Shown: positions 22,962 to 33,949 of the stretch, piece by piece
How the letters are laid out: every line of letters starts with the position of its first letter
Position numbering within the stretch: position 1 is the first letter of the stretch
From: Bretschneidera sinensis
Lineage: Eukaryota > Streptophyta > Magnoliopsida > Brassicales > Akaniaceae
NCBI GenBank assembly: GCA_023935145.1
Contig: CM043702.1
Span: forward strand, 57,454,501-57,518,500
Direction: 5' to 3'
DNA length: 64,000 nucleotides
Notes under the pieces: model-generated
Databases searched by the model: none
What the model was told of the DNA's origin: nothing
The model's input: the letters and a program-made list of their open reading frames with translations, nothing else
Translations under genes and position numbers: made by a program

Positions 22962-23055
22962 TCTAATAGATTCATAGATAATTTCTTAATAGAAGTTTAT
23001 TGGTATATTTAAAAAATTTAAATTTCCTTGCTTTTTCTTTATCGATAGACTAACA
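22962..23055 (+). repeat. 3' LTR of copia-0, second part
   Basis: This is the rest of the LTR after the nested chromovirus. It aligns weakly but in order with 10795-10859 (TTCTTAA..., TTTATTG..., TAAATTT...). It ends ACTAACA directly before the TSD ccatt. Confidence 0.65.
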
Positions 23056-23232
23056 CCATTTGCCTCATGCTTTACGTGTATAAACTCTACATACATAATA
23101 GTGACTCACAAATATCGTTGAATGTCACTCCCATGTTGGATATATTGGCCTCTGAAGCGCCTTGCAGCCATTCATGACCTGTACTTCACTGTTTTAAGAA
23201 ATAGCTATTATTTTATCGCCATTTTTTTTCTT
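23056..23232 (-). pseudogene. RNase H-like (RVT_3) fragment, upstream half
   Basis: The minus strand reads YVEFIHVKHEANG and joins in frame to 9712 downward once copia-0 and one copy of its TSD are taken away. Further upstream the frame is damaged (FNDICESLLCM in another frame, then stops). The segment lies between copia-0 and the 3' LTR of copia-4. Confidence 0.5.
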
Positions 23233-23237
23233 TTTTC

Positions 23238-23356
23238 TGTAGAATAAAAATAAGTCCAAAAGAGTAACGATAGTAAGAAAACAACCGAAACTATAACTAA
23301 AATAAATTATACAAAGGGATTGAATTCCTCTCACACAAATGATGGTAAGGGTTTAG

Positions 23357-23425
<69 letters not shown>

Positions 23426-23602
23426 ATGTATGTACAAGTATGGAAAATAAAGATTACATAATCATATCTCTAAGATATTGAGAATAATCAATCATAATAG
23501 CCAAGGATTTGTTTTGAATCGACTCTTCTTTGGATTAGATGACCTGTAACAGGCCTTCTATAACTCTCTTTGATCTGCATTTTTATTTTCAGCTTCATTA
23601 CA
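23238..23602 (-). repeat. Probable 3' LTR of copia-4
   Basis: On the minus strand a purine tract (TTTGAGGGAGT, 23603-23613) follows the end of the RNase H coding region and is followed by TGTAATGAAG. A closing CTACA lies near 23238, giving about 365 bp. The partner LTR is outside the window, so the boundaries are provisional. Confidence 0.5.
23357..23421. repeat. (TC)n(AT)n microsatellite
   Basis: About 13 TC dinucleotides are followed by a long TA/TG-interrupted AT run. It lies inside the probable copia-4 LTR. Confidence 0.95.
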
Positions 23603-23613
23603 ACTCCCTCAAA

Positions 23614-23774
23614 CAAGGTCTGGGAAGAGAAGAAAGGCCTAGTTTTATACAGAGTCTACGAAAAAGCTGCTTGGCAAGGGGTTTCCTGAAAATATTAGCA
23701 AGCTACTACGAGGAAGAAACAAATCGAGTAATCATAGAACCAAGGGTTACTTATTCTCCAACAAAGTAGCAGTC
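23614..23774 (-). pseudogene. Copia-4 RNase H end, left of the CACTA insertion
   Basis: The minus strand reads IDCYFVGE, then after stops LANIFRKPL and LFRRLCIKLGL, matching the end of copia RNase H (the DYHFVRE, LADIFTKPL and LGL regions). The reading joins directly to that at 28498-28640 (CDNINALYMIVNPIFH) when the CACTA element and one TSD copy are taken away. Several stops are present. Confidence 0.75.
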
Positions 23775-24440
23775 AATCACTACCAGAAAAAAGAAAACGT
23801 ATAACAGTGCTTTTCTTTAAGTCCATTTGCCTTTAAAGTACCGTAAAATGAGTTTTCTGCGCTTCACATAAGCATTGTACAATGCACCGTTGAACAGGGT
23901 GACAATTCGTATATGGAGGTTGAGTAAGCACCCTCATATGCGTTACGCCAGTAATTGAAATTTCCTGAGCTTATAAGCACCATTATATTTTTCCCTCACC
24001 ATTCTCTAATTGTCTCCAACAAGCACTTTGTTGCACTTTCAAGCATCGAAATCTATTTTTAGCGCTACCTTTTGACGCTTCAAAACTTCGATATTTTTAC
24101 TTTTTGATGCTTACAAGCGTCAGCATAACTTGTTTTGTTTTATATATATATAAACCTGTTTCCTAGCTACAAAATACAACATTTTTTGAAATATATAGAT
24201 CCTGTTTATATCCCAAAACAAATATTTGGACAGACTATTCACATAACGAGAAATCTTAGAAATTCAATCCAAATAAAAGTAGAAATATTAATAGACAACA
24301 TAAAAATTCTAAGCCACATTCATGTATAGAAAAGCTAATCAAATTCAAGCCTCCTTACTCCTATAAGAAAAGAAAAAAAAAATCAAGTCTCCTTTTATAC
24401 AAAGTTACACGAGACAGAAAATGTAAACTAAAAAAATCAA

Positions 24441-24968
24441 TCAGGCAACTAACTCAGGATAAGTTTCTTGGAAATTATCTTCACATAAATGGTCTGGTAC
24501 TTGGACATAGGAAAACTGCAATAGACACAAAAAACACAAAACTAAGCATACAAATGTAATGCCAAAAAATAATCCTGAAGATTTTACTTACCAATGCAAT
24601 TTGTATAATAAGTTGTACTGGCATACCTTTATCCCAAACAAAAAATGATGATGAAACTTTTAAATTATCCTACAGAATGAAAGGAATATTCCAATGAATA
24701 AAACCATATACAATTCACATCATCTTCCATACACCGATGCCCAAAAATAGACGACTAACTAATTCAATAAGAACTAACACAAATAACTAGAGAAATTTAG
24801 TTAGCTTTGATTTGATGAAAACTTGTACAAAATTTATTACTACATGGGAAGAAGAAAAACTTGAAACATACTTTGATTTGCAAAAGAACCAATGGGATTT
24901 CATTCTCCACACTGAGCATCACAGAACACCCAATGGTACTTCCCAGTGAAGCAACTTGGCCAACAATT
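24441..24968 (-). pseudogene. Three-exon gene 3' end captured in the CACTA element, product unknown
   Basis: Three minus-strand blocks join with phase-0 GT-AG introns. Block 24872-24968 (97 bp, one base plus 32 codons: VGQVASLGSTIGCSVMLSVE...) ends at GTATGT. Block 24592-24669 (26 codons: DNLKVSSSFFVWDKGMPVQ...) lies between CTGTAG and GTAAGT. Block 24441-24515 (FSYVQVPDHLCEDNFQETYP..., then stop) follows TTGCAG. No stop interrupts the combined 82 codons. A putative fourth block upstream (about 25185-25252) would add stops, so the complete gene is not intact. I do not recognise the protein. Confidence 0.6.
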
Positions 24969-25675
24969 CTAAATCACACAGTAAAGACAAGATTAATACC
25001 GCGTGGGATCTCTCCTTTGCTTTAGTTTTGCACAAAATTTTCTCAAACTAATAATCATACCTCGACCATATTTTCCAAATTTAGAAACTTTTTGCAACTT
25101 TATACATGATTAATAACAGGCTAAAACTGAATAACTGAAGTAGGATAATTACTGAGCATACCCTTCACCTAGCATATACCTTTAGAATAATGTTATTAAC
25201 CATGCCCCCATCTGTTCTGAATATTAAGCATCTTCAAAGTCAATAACCTGTAAAAAATTTAAGAGCACGATCTAAATTAAGCAGAACACTGCAATCCAAT
25301 ATAACAAAATCAATGCAAATTTGGAAACCTTTAGAATTATATGCAACTTGAACATTAAATCAAAATTCGACTTGTGTCCTAACCATGCTAATTGCTAACA
25401 CAGGTACAATAGAAAACTCCCTAGATTTAAGAAAAAAGAAAAGACATTCAAACTGGTATCAAACCTAAATCAGTTTATTCTAAATCATCTCTTCTTCAAG
25501 TTATTTGATGAGATTATCAAGTAGATTACTAACAGCGAGAGCAATTAAATCAAATCTTTGAGGGAATTTACATCCATACTACTCCATAGTTGCTATGGCT
25601 TTTATAAATAAAAAGAATTGATAACTGCATATGAGCTATAGGTACATGTACTCTACTAGTTAAGAGACATCTCAC

Positions 25676-25725
25676 ATGAGAATTCATCCAAAACAAGGAA
25701 AGGATCAAAGTATTTCAACTCAAAC
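25676..25725 (-). pseudogene. Captured pirin exon
   Basis: A 50-bp block between TTTTTTCAG and GTGAGA on the minus strand encodes FELKYFDPFLVLDEFS, which is the highly conserved N-terminal segment of plant pirin proteins (cupin-fold, iron-binding nuclear proteins). Only this exon is recognisable; the following metal-binding histidine region is absent, so it is a fragment. Confidence 0.75.
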
Positions 25726-26782
25726 CTGAAAAAAGAACCCAAATACCCCATTAACACAAAAACATTAATATCCAATCATATGAATATTAGCAAACTTTAT
25801 CGTCAGTTTGTGCATTCATTGTTGTGCAAAACCTGCATTGTACAGGGGCTGTGCAGCACCTGCAATGTCCATAATTTTTTTTTAAGTACCAAAATTGAGT
25901 TTTCTGCTAATTAATCATCTTAGTAAACTATTGAAGTTCCAAGTACTAAGATGTGAGAATTTCTTAGCAGGGAAAAACTAGGAATCAAAATTGAAGTTCC
26001 AAGTACTAAGATGTGATCTATGAGTTTTCTGCTATTTAATCATCTTAGTGAACAAAAAAGAAAAACTTTGGTTGCAATATTCTTGGATAAAAACTAAACT
26101 TTGAATAGAGTCCATGTAAAACTATTGTGTTAAAAAGTTAAACAATTCCAATTATAGAGTGCATCTAAACATAAAATTTCATAACTATCAAGTATATTTC
26201 CATAAACAAGGATTACAAATTAATTTTAAAATAACAACTATTGATTTTCAGTTCAGTTGAGATCATAGAAAAGGAATAATTAAACTCTCTATAATTGTTG
26301 GCATATATGGGTAACAACTATCAACTATCAAGTATCAAGTAAACTCTCATAGAAAGGTAACAACTATTAAGTATACTTTTCACATAATTCAGGTCTCTTT
26401 CATGATCCAAACAAAAGTTTATTACCAGTAGTCTAAACTAAATTGTAAGACTTCCACCAAAAGATTAGGACTTCAGAGGCACAGATAATTAGAAATCGAC
26501 ACAATATTACTTTTGTCTATTTTTTGCTTCTAAATTGTATAACTCAGGTATATTTATGAGAAGAGAAGCTTAGCAGGCAAGGCTACTATCTTGTAGTGAC
26601 TATCTTATTTTTGTAGAGAAGAAAGTAAAATCATATATAGTAATTAGTCTTAGAACTTGTAACCCATATTTACACAACCAATTAAATACATTAGTATAAT
26701 ATGTTCTTACCAAATAATGAAACTATCACTGCCACAACCAAAGTGGAAATCACTAAAACTGTTCTGATTAGTATTGATACAC

Positions 26783-26872
26783 CGTAGGAGCCCAGCTGGG
26801 CTGAAGGCATGAGTTCCTCTGAACTCAATACACTCGCGTAAGTGTCAAGGCATACTTTGACTTTGGGGTCAA
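26783..26872 (-). pseudogene. Possible captured exon, unidentified
   Basis: A 90-bp block after TTTTAAG and before GTGTATC on the minus strand reads DPKVKVCLDTYASVLSSEEL and on to AQLGSY without a stop in one frame. I do not recognise the source gene, and the splice signals are weaker than at the neighbouring blocks. Confidence 0.35.
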
Positions 26873-27609
26873 CTTAAAACATGAAAAAAAAAATTTATGT
26901 TACAATCAATGCAAATCTATCTAAAATCTTTGAGCATACCATGTTTTGTTAGGACTCATAAAGGTATTCACAAAACAGAATTGAGTTATTATCCTACCGT
27001 TGTCCAGGCTGAGATTTTAGAAGCCATAAATATTTTGGGCATGTTTGAAGTGAATTGAGATTCAACTGAGTCAACAAATATTAGAAAGCCACAGATCGCT
27101 AACCCAGACAGGAACCAACAGAAAACAAGTTGCCATAGAGGAAACAGGGACATTCATAAAGCAATAAATTTTATTGATATATTCCGTGTTTCTTAAGACA
27201 ACTAGCAACATTATCAATTGTTTCTAATCTAAGTTAAAGAAAAAATATATGGTTAAAAGTACCAATGGAAATTTTGATGGCTCTTTTGTGGAAGAAAATA
27301 TATTTGGAAAAACTGAATGGCCAGAGTAGCCAAACCATATATTCTAATTGCAACAAATAAATTTGAAAGGTCTATCGTGTGGCATTAATTGGATCTTTCC
27401 TTGCAATGCTTGTTGATCCAACATTCATCAAGAAACCAACACTTAAAGTGCATCTCAATGCCAAACTGCCTAAAAGCTAAGATTTCATTTGAATAAATTT
27501 TCTAGTTGCCCATATATACTTGAGCATTTTCTTGATTTCCATATAGACCAAACATAAAACAAATTTAATTAATTTTGCAAAAGAAGAGAAGAGAAAGAGA
27601 GAAACATAC

Positions 27610-27724
27610 ATTGAGCTGATTAGTAATTGAGTCCTGTTGATTACTAGGAGCAAGAATCAAAGACCCAATTGCTGATTTCACTCCCAACTGAGCAAATGAG
27701 TTGTGAGTCGTCAACCAAGGGTAC
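27610..27724 (-). pseudogene. Captured PI-PLC X-domain exon
   Basis: The minus strand encodes YPWLTTHNSFAQLGVKSAIG and then LILAPSNQQDSITNQLN, followed by a splice donor GTATGT. WLTTHNSFA and NQQDSxTxQLN are signature phrases of plant PI-PLC X-domain-containing proteins (the catalytic histidine is in THNS). The usual continuation NGVRGLMLDMYD is absent. The 5' splice acceptor appears to be CTG rather than CAG. Confidence 0.8.
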
Positions 27725-27921
27725 CAGAAAAAAGGAAATTTTTATATACCATATACGCATAATGTACGTAGAAAATAAAAATTATGAAATACTGAAATGA
27801 TAAAAGCACATCAAATTAATTAGTATTGTAGTAATAGTCACAACAACACAATAATAAAACCTAAAATCCCAAAAATAAGATAAACGAGAAGAAACAAAAG
27901 AAAACAGGAGATTTTACTCAC

Positions 27922-28240
27922 ATTCAGGAACGAAAACTGCTGCTGTCGGTGCTGGCTGTCCAGCTGGAAGTGGAGGTGGGCCCAGCAGCAGTGAGGTCGC
28001 AGAGAGACAGAGATAGAAAACTAAGAAATCGCCAAAAAGAGAGAGAAATTCCCACAAGATTCAAAGCAAAACCGTAAAAGAGAGAGGGGTCCCAAAAATT
28101 GAGGGAAATCTCAACCAAAAATCCCAAATATTTTAATCAAAAACAGTTAAATTAGATGGAGAGGCAAAGAAATCAAATTGAGAGGAAGAAAGAGTGAGAG
28201 ACTGGAAAGAAGAAGAGAGAGGCATTGAGAGAAAGAGAGA
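27922..28240 (-). other. Probable first exon or leader of the CACTA transcript
   Basis: A strong donor on the minus strand (AAT|GTGAGTAAA at 27912-27921) ends a block that contains an ORF starting at 28127. The encoded residues (FLSFLSLSLCDLTAAGP...) run into a stop just before the donor, so the block is more likely 5' untranslated leader than coding sequence. Confidence 0.35.
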
Positions 28241-28497
28241 CAGATGCGTGAGACAGAAGCTTTTAGGGTTTACGGCTTTTTGCGCGAAATTTTTATCCAA
28301 CTCCCGCAGCTATTTTTGGTTCTTCCACTGTTGAATTTAGTTTTTTTTTTTAATCCTATTATTGCTCGTTTAGTGTGGGTTTTCAAACATGCACGTATAA
28401 AAAAAAAAAAAATTTGTGGAACTCAAATTATTATGCCATTCTACACATGTCAGCGCTTTTGAAATCGCCAATGAACACTATTTTTCTTGTAGTGAAT

Positions 28498-29511
28498 CTT
28501 GATGTGCATTACAACCGTGAAAAATGGGATTAACTATCATATACAAGGCATTAATATTGTCGCAGAATAAAGTCTTTTATAAGTGAATGCCAATGTCAGA
28601 AAGAATAAACGAAAGCCGAGTCAATTCAGCACTTGTGGAAGCCATAACACGATATTCCGCCTCTACAATGGATTGTGTAACAGTTGATTGCTTCTTAGCA
28701 CCACATGAGATACGAGGATATCCAAGAAATAATAAAAAATGATGGTATAATGATGAGTTTTCGACTTATCGGACATCCTGCCCAATCAACATTTGAAAAT
28801 CCATAAAGATCGAGAGAACTATTAGCCAAAATGTAAATGCCATGACCCATGGTGCCACTCACACAAGGAAGAATTATTTTAATAGCTTGATAATGCTCAA
28901 CAGTAGGTTGGTGCATAAACTGACACACAGTATGAACAGAGAATGTTAAATCAGCGCTTGTCATGGTTAAATATTGTAAAGCTCCAACGAGACAACGATA
29001 TTGTGTAGGGTCCGGATAGGGATTGCCTAAATCATATTTGGACTGAAACTTTGACACCATGGGAGTTGAAACAGATTTGCGACCAACCATGTCAGCTCAC
29101 ATAATATGATCGAGAGCATATTTGCTTTGAGTTAGAAACAATCCAGTAGGAGTGGAGTGGACTTTTATGCCAAGAAAATAATGAAGGGTGCCTAAATCTT
29201 TCATGGCACACTCATTGCCAAGAAGATCAATGAAAGATTGAAGGAAGTTTGAATTATCATGGGTTAAGATAATGTCATCAACATAAAGTAAAAGAATGAG
29301 AAGCCCACTAGATGAATGACAAATAAAGAGAAAGGGGTCAACAACACTGGAAAAGAAACCATGGCACAGAAGAAAATTGCTAAAGCAATCGAGCCAAACA
29401 CGTTGAGCTAACTTAAGACTATAAAGAGCACAATTTAACTTACAAACATGATTGGAGATGCTTGATTGATGAAGCCAGGTGGTTGCTCCAAGTAGACTGG
29501 TTCATGAACAG
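28498..29511 (-). pseudogene. Copia-4 RT and RNase H, middle part
   Basis: On the minus strand the frame reads HEPVYLEQPPGF (next to the solo LTR), YVDDIIL (RT active site, near 29275), the ORF 28695-29090 (MVGRKSVSTPMVSKFQ..., YRCLVGALQYLT, then a degraded DWAGCPISRK), and KKQSTVTQSIVEAEYR plus LFCDNINALYM (RNase H). Stops and small indels are frequent. The left end is broken by the CACTA element and the right end by the solo LTR. Confidence 0.85.
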
Positions 29512-31204
29512 TGATCGGTGCAAAACTGCAAGTGCACATTATCGTAATTTTATAGTAAAGTGATAAAAAGAGTATCGTCCTCAAGGATTGGTAACTTACT
29601 TCTGACAAGTACCGAAATAAATAAAATCTATTTTTGTTGTTTGTAATTGCAAAATATAAATGAAATCAATTTAAAGGAAATAATCAACGAAAAATAAAGC
29701 TGTTTTTCGAATATTAAATGAATATGAGAAAGAACTTCTAAGAAACCGATTTCACTTAATTCCTCACTATGCTTAACTTATCTAACTAATTAAAATTAAT
29801 CATCTCTGTTTGTTAGCAAAATCTCCAACTTATCCAAAAGCCTCTTTCGACAGTCAATTGAAAATATTCTTGTTCATCATTCTACACAAGAGTATACAAA
29901 TTAATAAAACAAGAAAGCATTAAGACCAGCGATTTTTTTTAGACTATATAGGTTCATATAAGTCTTTCAATCTCTATATTTACCTATGCTGAAATATCTA
30001 AGTTCTATCCTATAATTCTTTCTTTCCACAGCAAATCACAAGATCAATATCATCTAATTAATGGTCAGTCAATTAGATGCAATACGTTCAAAATAAATCA
30101 GCCAAACATGAAAGATAATTGCTGTAAATCAGCATAGTATGAAATTAAATTAATTAATTTTCCTAGAATAAATAAAGTTTAGTTCATGCTGAAAATCAAA
30201 TTTAATAGCAACGAATTCACCATAATTTCGTAAATCAGTACACATTCAACTGTTGCTGCTGCGGAGGACTGCTTTGCGATGAATTAGCTGCTGAAACCGG
30301 CAAGGAGGCGGCTGCAATTAGCACTGGTGTGGAGGGGAAAGGTGGTTGCGGGCTGTGAGAAAGTGCTGAAGACGGCAGCTACTGGTTACGGCAAAGAGGC
30401 GAGCAGGGGGCTGCTGTGCGATCAGCTACTGTAGGCGGCAGCAGTTGGTGCCAGATGAGGAAGAGAGGAGGGAGGCTACTATGTGATCACTCTAGGGTTT
30501 TGTCTCTAGAGCTGCAGGCTGGCTCTAATTAGAGTTTCTTCCTTTCCTTTATATAGGCTCTCAGTCTTTAAAATTTCCTTTTTGATAGGCTCCAAAGTCT
30601 TCAACTAAAATTTCTTTTTTTGATAGGCTCCAAATTCTTTAATTAAAATTTCCTTTTTGATAGAAGAAAGAGTCCCTTGATGATAGGACACTAAAATTTG
30701 GATCTTTCTCTTCTTCTAAACTCCATTTTTCAGCCATGTAAATTCCAAAAAAAATCAGAATTTAATAGCTCATTCACGTCTACCACGTTGAAATCATGCA
30801 CAACCTGACATTTGTCTACTAAAACTGCCATAACTTTTTTCTAGAAAAATTATGTTTACTAGTCGTAAAATTCTCCAGAAAATAGACTCTGGATCTTTCC
30901 AAGAATATATGGTTCATCTCCTGGTTCTTCCTGAATCAATGCAGTTTAATCCGCAAAAATGATTGATTTGTACGGGCAATTCTAGCAATTTAGTGAAGCT
31001 CCTTTTGACCCTTTGCTAGTGACAACATGACTTAGAAAAATGCTCATTTTATCTTTAACAGTCTAGAAATGATGAGTTTTGTTGCACTCCTCTTGGGAAA
31101 TCTGAAAGCATGTAAAACACTACAAAAGATCAAATTGTAACAAGGCTAAATGATTAATGTATGCAAATTAAGGGGTTTGAACATGTGGCATTCAGCGCTT
31201 ATCA
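29512..31204 (-). repeat. Solo LTR (1693 bp)
   Basis: The block starts TGATCGGTGCAAAACTGC and ends GCGCTTATCA, with TG...CA ends and a near-perfect 5-bp duplication (aacag at 29507-29511, aagag at 31205-31209). It splits the copia-4 RT between QLNVKIDF and HEPVYLEQPPGF, which confirms the boundaries. A TATA box on the minus strand (TATATAAAGG, near 30546-30555) gives the orientation. It includes a 37-bp triplication (AAAATTTCCTTTTTGATAGG, about 30570-30665) and a GC-rich tract at 30245-30470. No coding region was found. Confidence 0.7.
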
Positions 31205-31985
31205 AAGAGCCATGCAAAAATCAATTTTGACGTTAAGTTGACAAGTAGACCAACGTTTTACTGTTACAATACTAAGCACCGAATACTGCCAGGTCTAATC
31301 ATAGGGCTGAAAATAATTTATTCCTTCTTATTGGATTGAATCCTTTAGCAACGAACCAAGCATAACCATCAACTTTCAATTTAGTTTTGAACATCCAATT
31401 ACATTTGTTTATAGAGTTCTTGGAATTAAGTCCCATATATGGTTGGTGTATAAGGCATTGAGTTCTTCCGTGGCATGTTTCCAGTCTAGGTGTTGTAGAG
31501 TGGTCTTTACTGTTCTTGGTTTAGTTGGCACATCAAATTTGATAGACCAAAAGTTGATATTTAGGATTTGTTTAACCACATCAGATTTTTCTGTAGTTAC
31601 CAAATGTGATTAGCAACTTGCCTCATTTGAGACTCAACAAACATGGCTCTGGAAAGGATGAAGAAATATGTTTTCTCATATTATTGAAACTATCAAAAGT
31701 TGTTGGTGTAGTAGATGAATCAGGAAGTGAAACTTCTGTTTGGTGATTAGGAAGGGACTTGCTACCATTAGTCAACAACGAAACAGAATTTGACAAAGTG
31801 CTTACGCTCTGCTCAAGAATAAATCTAGGAGAAGATGTTTCAGAAGAGTCTTCATTTCTTGCAACATAGTTTTGCTCATTAGGAAGAGACAAGTTGTCTT
31901 CAACAAGCATGGAGTCAAGGTTAGACAAGGTGGAATTCTATTTAGCTTGAGTTGAAAAATTATATGATCCTTGTTCATTGACAGG
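31205..31985 (-). pseudogene. Copia-4 RT start and integrase-RT linker
   Basis: The minus strand shows QLNVKIDF near 31230, KPRTVKTTLQHLDWKHATEEL and NALYTNHIWDLIP (31409-31603, the beginning of copia RT), then a serine-rich linker (31623-31928). It is broken at 31985 by the gypsy element, whose TSD acagg occupies 31981-31985. Confidence 0.85.
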
Positions 31986-32692
31986 TGTAAACACAAAAAT
32001 TAATCCATATTTACAAATCTGGATTTGATGGAGTAGCTAGTGCACCAACTCGTAAAATCTACAAAATTGTTTTCGTGTTTAATTGGTGGATAAATATAAT
32101 TCCCAAATTGAGTGGTGGAAAATTATTATTTTTTTGTAAAGATTCTAGGTAAGAAAGGAAGAAGATGTTTTTGAATTGGAAATTTTAGCGAGACTGAGGT
32201 ATAAAATTATTTTACGTTATAGCGCAAAAATATGAAAATAATAGCGGATAAGTAAAGAACATCGAAAAATAAATGAGACAAGTTTACGTGGTTAGGCTTA
32301 TGAGACCTATTCCACGGGAGTATTAGAAAAGTATTTCACTATAATGATAAATATTACAAGAATTTGTGCTTATGAACCATTATTTGCTCACTATTTCTTT
32401 CTTTCTTGTAGTCAGTTTATTTTGGCCTTTGTCTAGTGTCCTTTGTTTTACATTATATCCCTATTTATAGGAGAATATACTGGCCGGCCTTAGGAAGTAT
32501 TTCATAAAGCATCATCAATGATCTATTATTGTTTCCACTTTTTCTTATCTCCCAAATTTAATTCACTTGCCACCGCCTCTTGCTCCCACTTCTTTCTTCA
32601 CTTGCTCCACTTTCTTTTTTGTTTATGTATTTCTTTTATTTTTTATGTGTTTTTTCTTTCTTTTATGTTTTGTGTCTTTTTTCGTGTCTACA
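31986..32692 (-). repeat. 3' LTR of the minus-strand gypsy element
   Basis: It is 707 bp long and homologous to 55607-57410 without the hAT insertion (shared GTATTTCACTATAATGATAA, AAGCATCATCAATGATCT). The minus strand has a TATA-like CTATAAATAGGG at 32459-32470. Confidence 0.9.
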
Positions 32693-33949
32693 TCATGTTT
32701 GAATAGCTTTGCTGTACAACATGAGCACGACTTTTGGATTTTGATTTTCTTATTTTGATAATTAAAATATGTATGCCACCATGATTCTTTTCTACATAAT
32801 AATTTTCTCTAATTGCTGCCTTAGAGAGAAATTAATATTTTTTACAATTATTATTATATTTCCAATAACTCAAATAAATGGTCTTGAATTGACGTGCTAT
32901 GTGACTTTTCTTCTCAGCATGTATAAACTGATATCTTTTGTCGCCAAATTGCTAGTCTGGAAAATTTGTATCTAGGGCACATTAGAATTCTCTCCTCGGT
33001 TAAAATATGTAATGTTTGCAATCACAAGTAGTGTTAACTATATGCTTTATTTTATTATACATATATACTTTGCGCCCTTTTTTTGTTTGTTTTGGTATAT
33101 AGTATGATGATGATGTCTCTTGATATGCATGTATGATGAAGATGATGATGCTATATATATTCTTTTCTGTCCTAGTATGTATATGTGCATCATGAAGCTT
33201 ATGTGCATACTCTCTCTCTTGGTATACATGTATGATGCATGTTCTTTCTCTTTCTTTCTTTCTTTCTCTTTACAATATATGAAGCTTCCTATTTGGGAGT
33301 GAATTTAGTATCTGCAAATATACTAGTCCTTTTTATTCAGGGGTGGATTTAGTATCTACAAATATCCGAGTCCTTATTCAGGAGTAATATTTGCAAATAT
33401 CCTAGTCCTTCTTATTCGGGACCGAATATGCTTTATATTTTTGAAGTCTAAATCTGTACTCAGAATGATGTTTCCCATTCAAGAATGGATTTGTTATATA
33501 TAGATATTTGAAAGCTGAATCCGTACTTAGAATGGTGTGTCCTATTCAGGAGTGGATTTATTAGTTGTAGATAGCCCCCTTAGATATGTTCTTTCTCTTA
33601 AGCATGATATTCTTTCAAATGCATACAATTGATTGGAGCTGTAACTTTGCTTGTTTCTGGATTGAGCAAAGTACAGTATCCATTAGTAGATGCTTTTTGT
33701 ATTTGAAATTGACCTTCCCATTTAGGATCGAATTTGATATTTGTTGATAGTCCTCTTCGGATATGTTAAACCAGGTCACCTTTTAAAGAATCGTGGTCGA
33801 ACGAGCTTGTTGTATGCTTTTCTTTACTCTTTCTTGATATGCAGTGAAAATAACTCTAGATTTATCTTTTTTTTCTTCCAAAGTATCTAATTCTGTGAAT
33901 CATCATCATCATTTTCTAATTTTGCCGTCACTCTAATTCGAGGGGATTG
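32693..33949 (-). other. 3' untranslated region of the gypsy element with short tandem repeats
   Basis: No gene is recognisable. At about 33290-33570 a degenerate unit of about 42 bp recurs (GGAGTGGATTTAGTATCTGCAAATATCCTAGTCCTTATTCA variants), with a further copy near 33722. (ATG)n-like and (CTTT)n runs lie at 33100-33270. The short ORFs in this stretch show no motifs. Confidence 0.6.

Larger units (their letters stand above)
9713..23055 (+). mobile_element. Copia-0: decayed Ty1/copia element split by a nested chromovirus
   Basis: The 5' LTR starts TGATAGTAGTATGTCC at 9713 and the 3' LTR starts identically at 15616 after the tract AAGTGGGAGAT. The 3' LTR resumes after the nested chromovirus and ends at 23055. 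The 5-bp TSD ccatt lies at 9708-9712 and 23056-23060, and the interrupted RNase H-like reading frame is rejoined exactly across it. The internal region keeps gag, integrase and RT/RNase H traces in order, all with stops and deletions. A (AAG)n run lies at about 13217-13241. Confidence 0.85.
23778..28494 (-). mobile_element. CACTA transposon carrying captured gene fragments, non-autonomous
   Basis: The ends are CACTACCAGAAAAA (23778) and TTTTTCTTGTAGTG (to 28494), an imperfect inverted repeat starting with CACTA. A 3-bp TSD aat flanks it at 23775-23777 and 28495-28497, inside the copia-4 RNase H. Subterminal copies of GACGCTT/AAGCGTC and AGCGCT motifs are seen near both ends. No transposase domain is recognisable in 4717 bp. 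Minus-strand exon-like blocks bounded by GT...AG signals include pieces of a pirin gene and a PLC X-domain gene, so this is a gene-capturing (Pack-type) CACTA element. Confidence 0.85.

Noticed and set aside
24872..24968. Possible PCNA C-terminal similarity of the exon VMLSVENEIPLVLLQIK
   Set aside because: A faint similarity to the strand before the PCNA C-terminus is visible, but the flanking exons do not match PCNA at all. I leave it unidentified.
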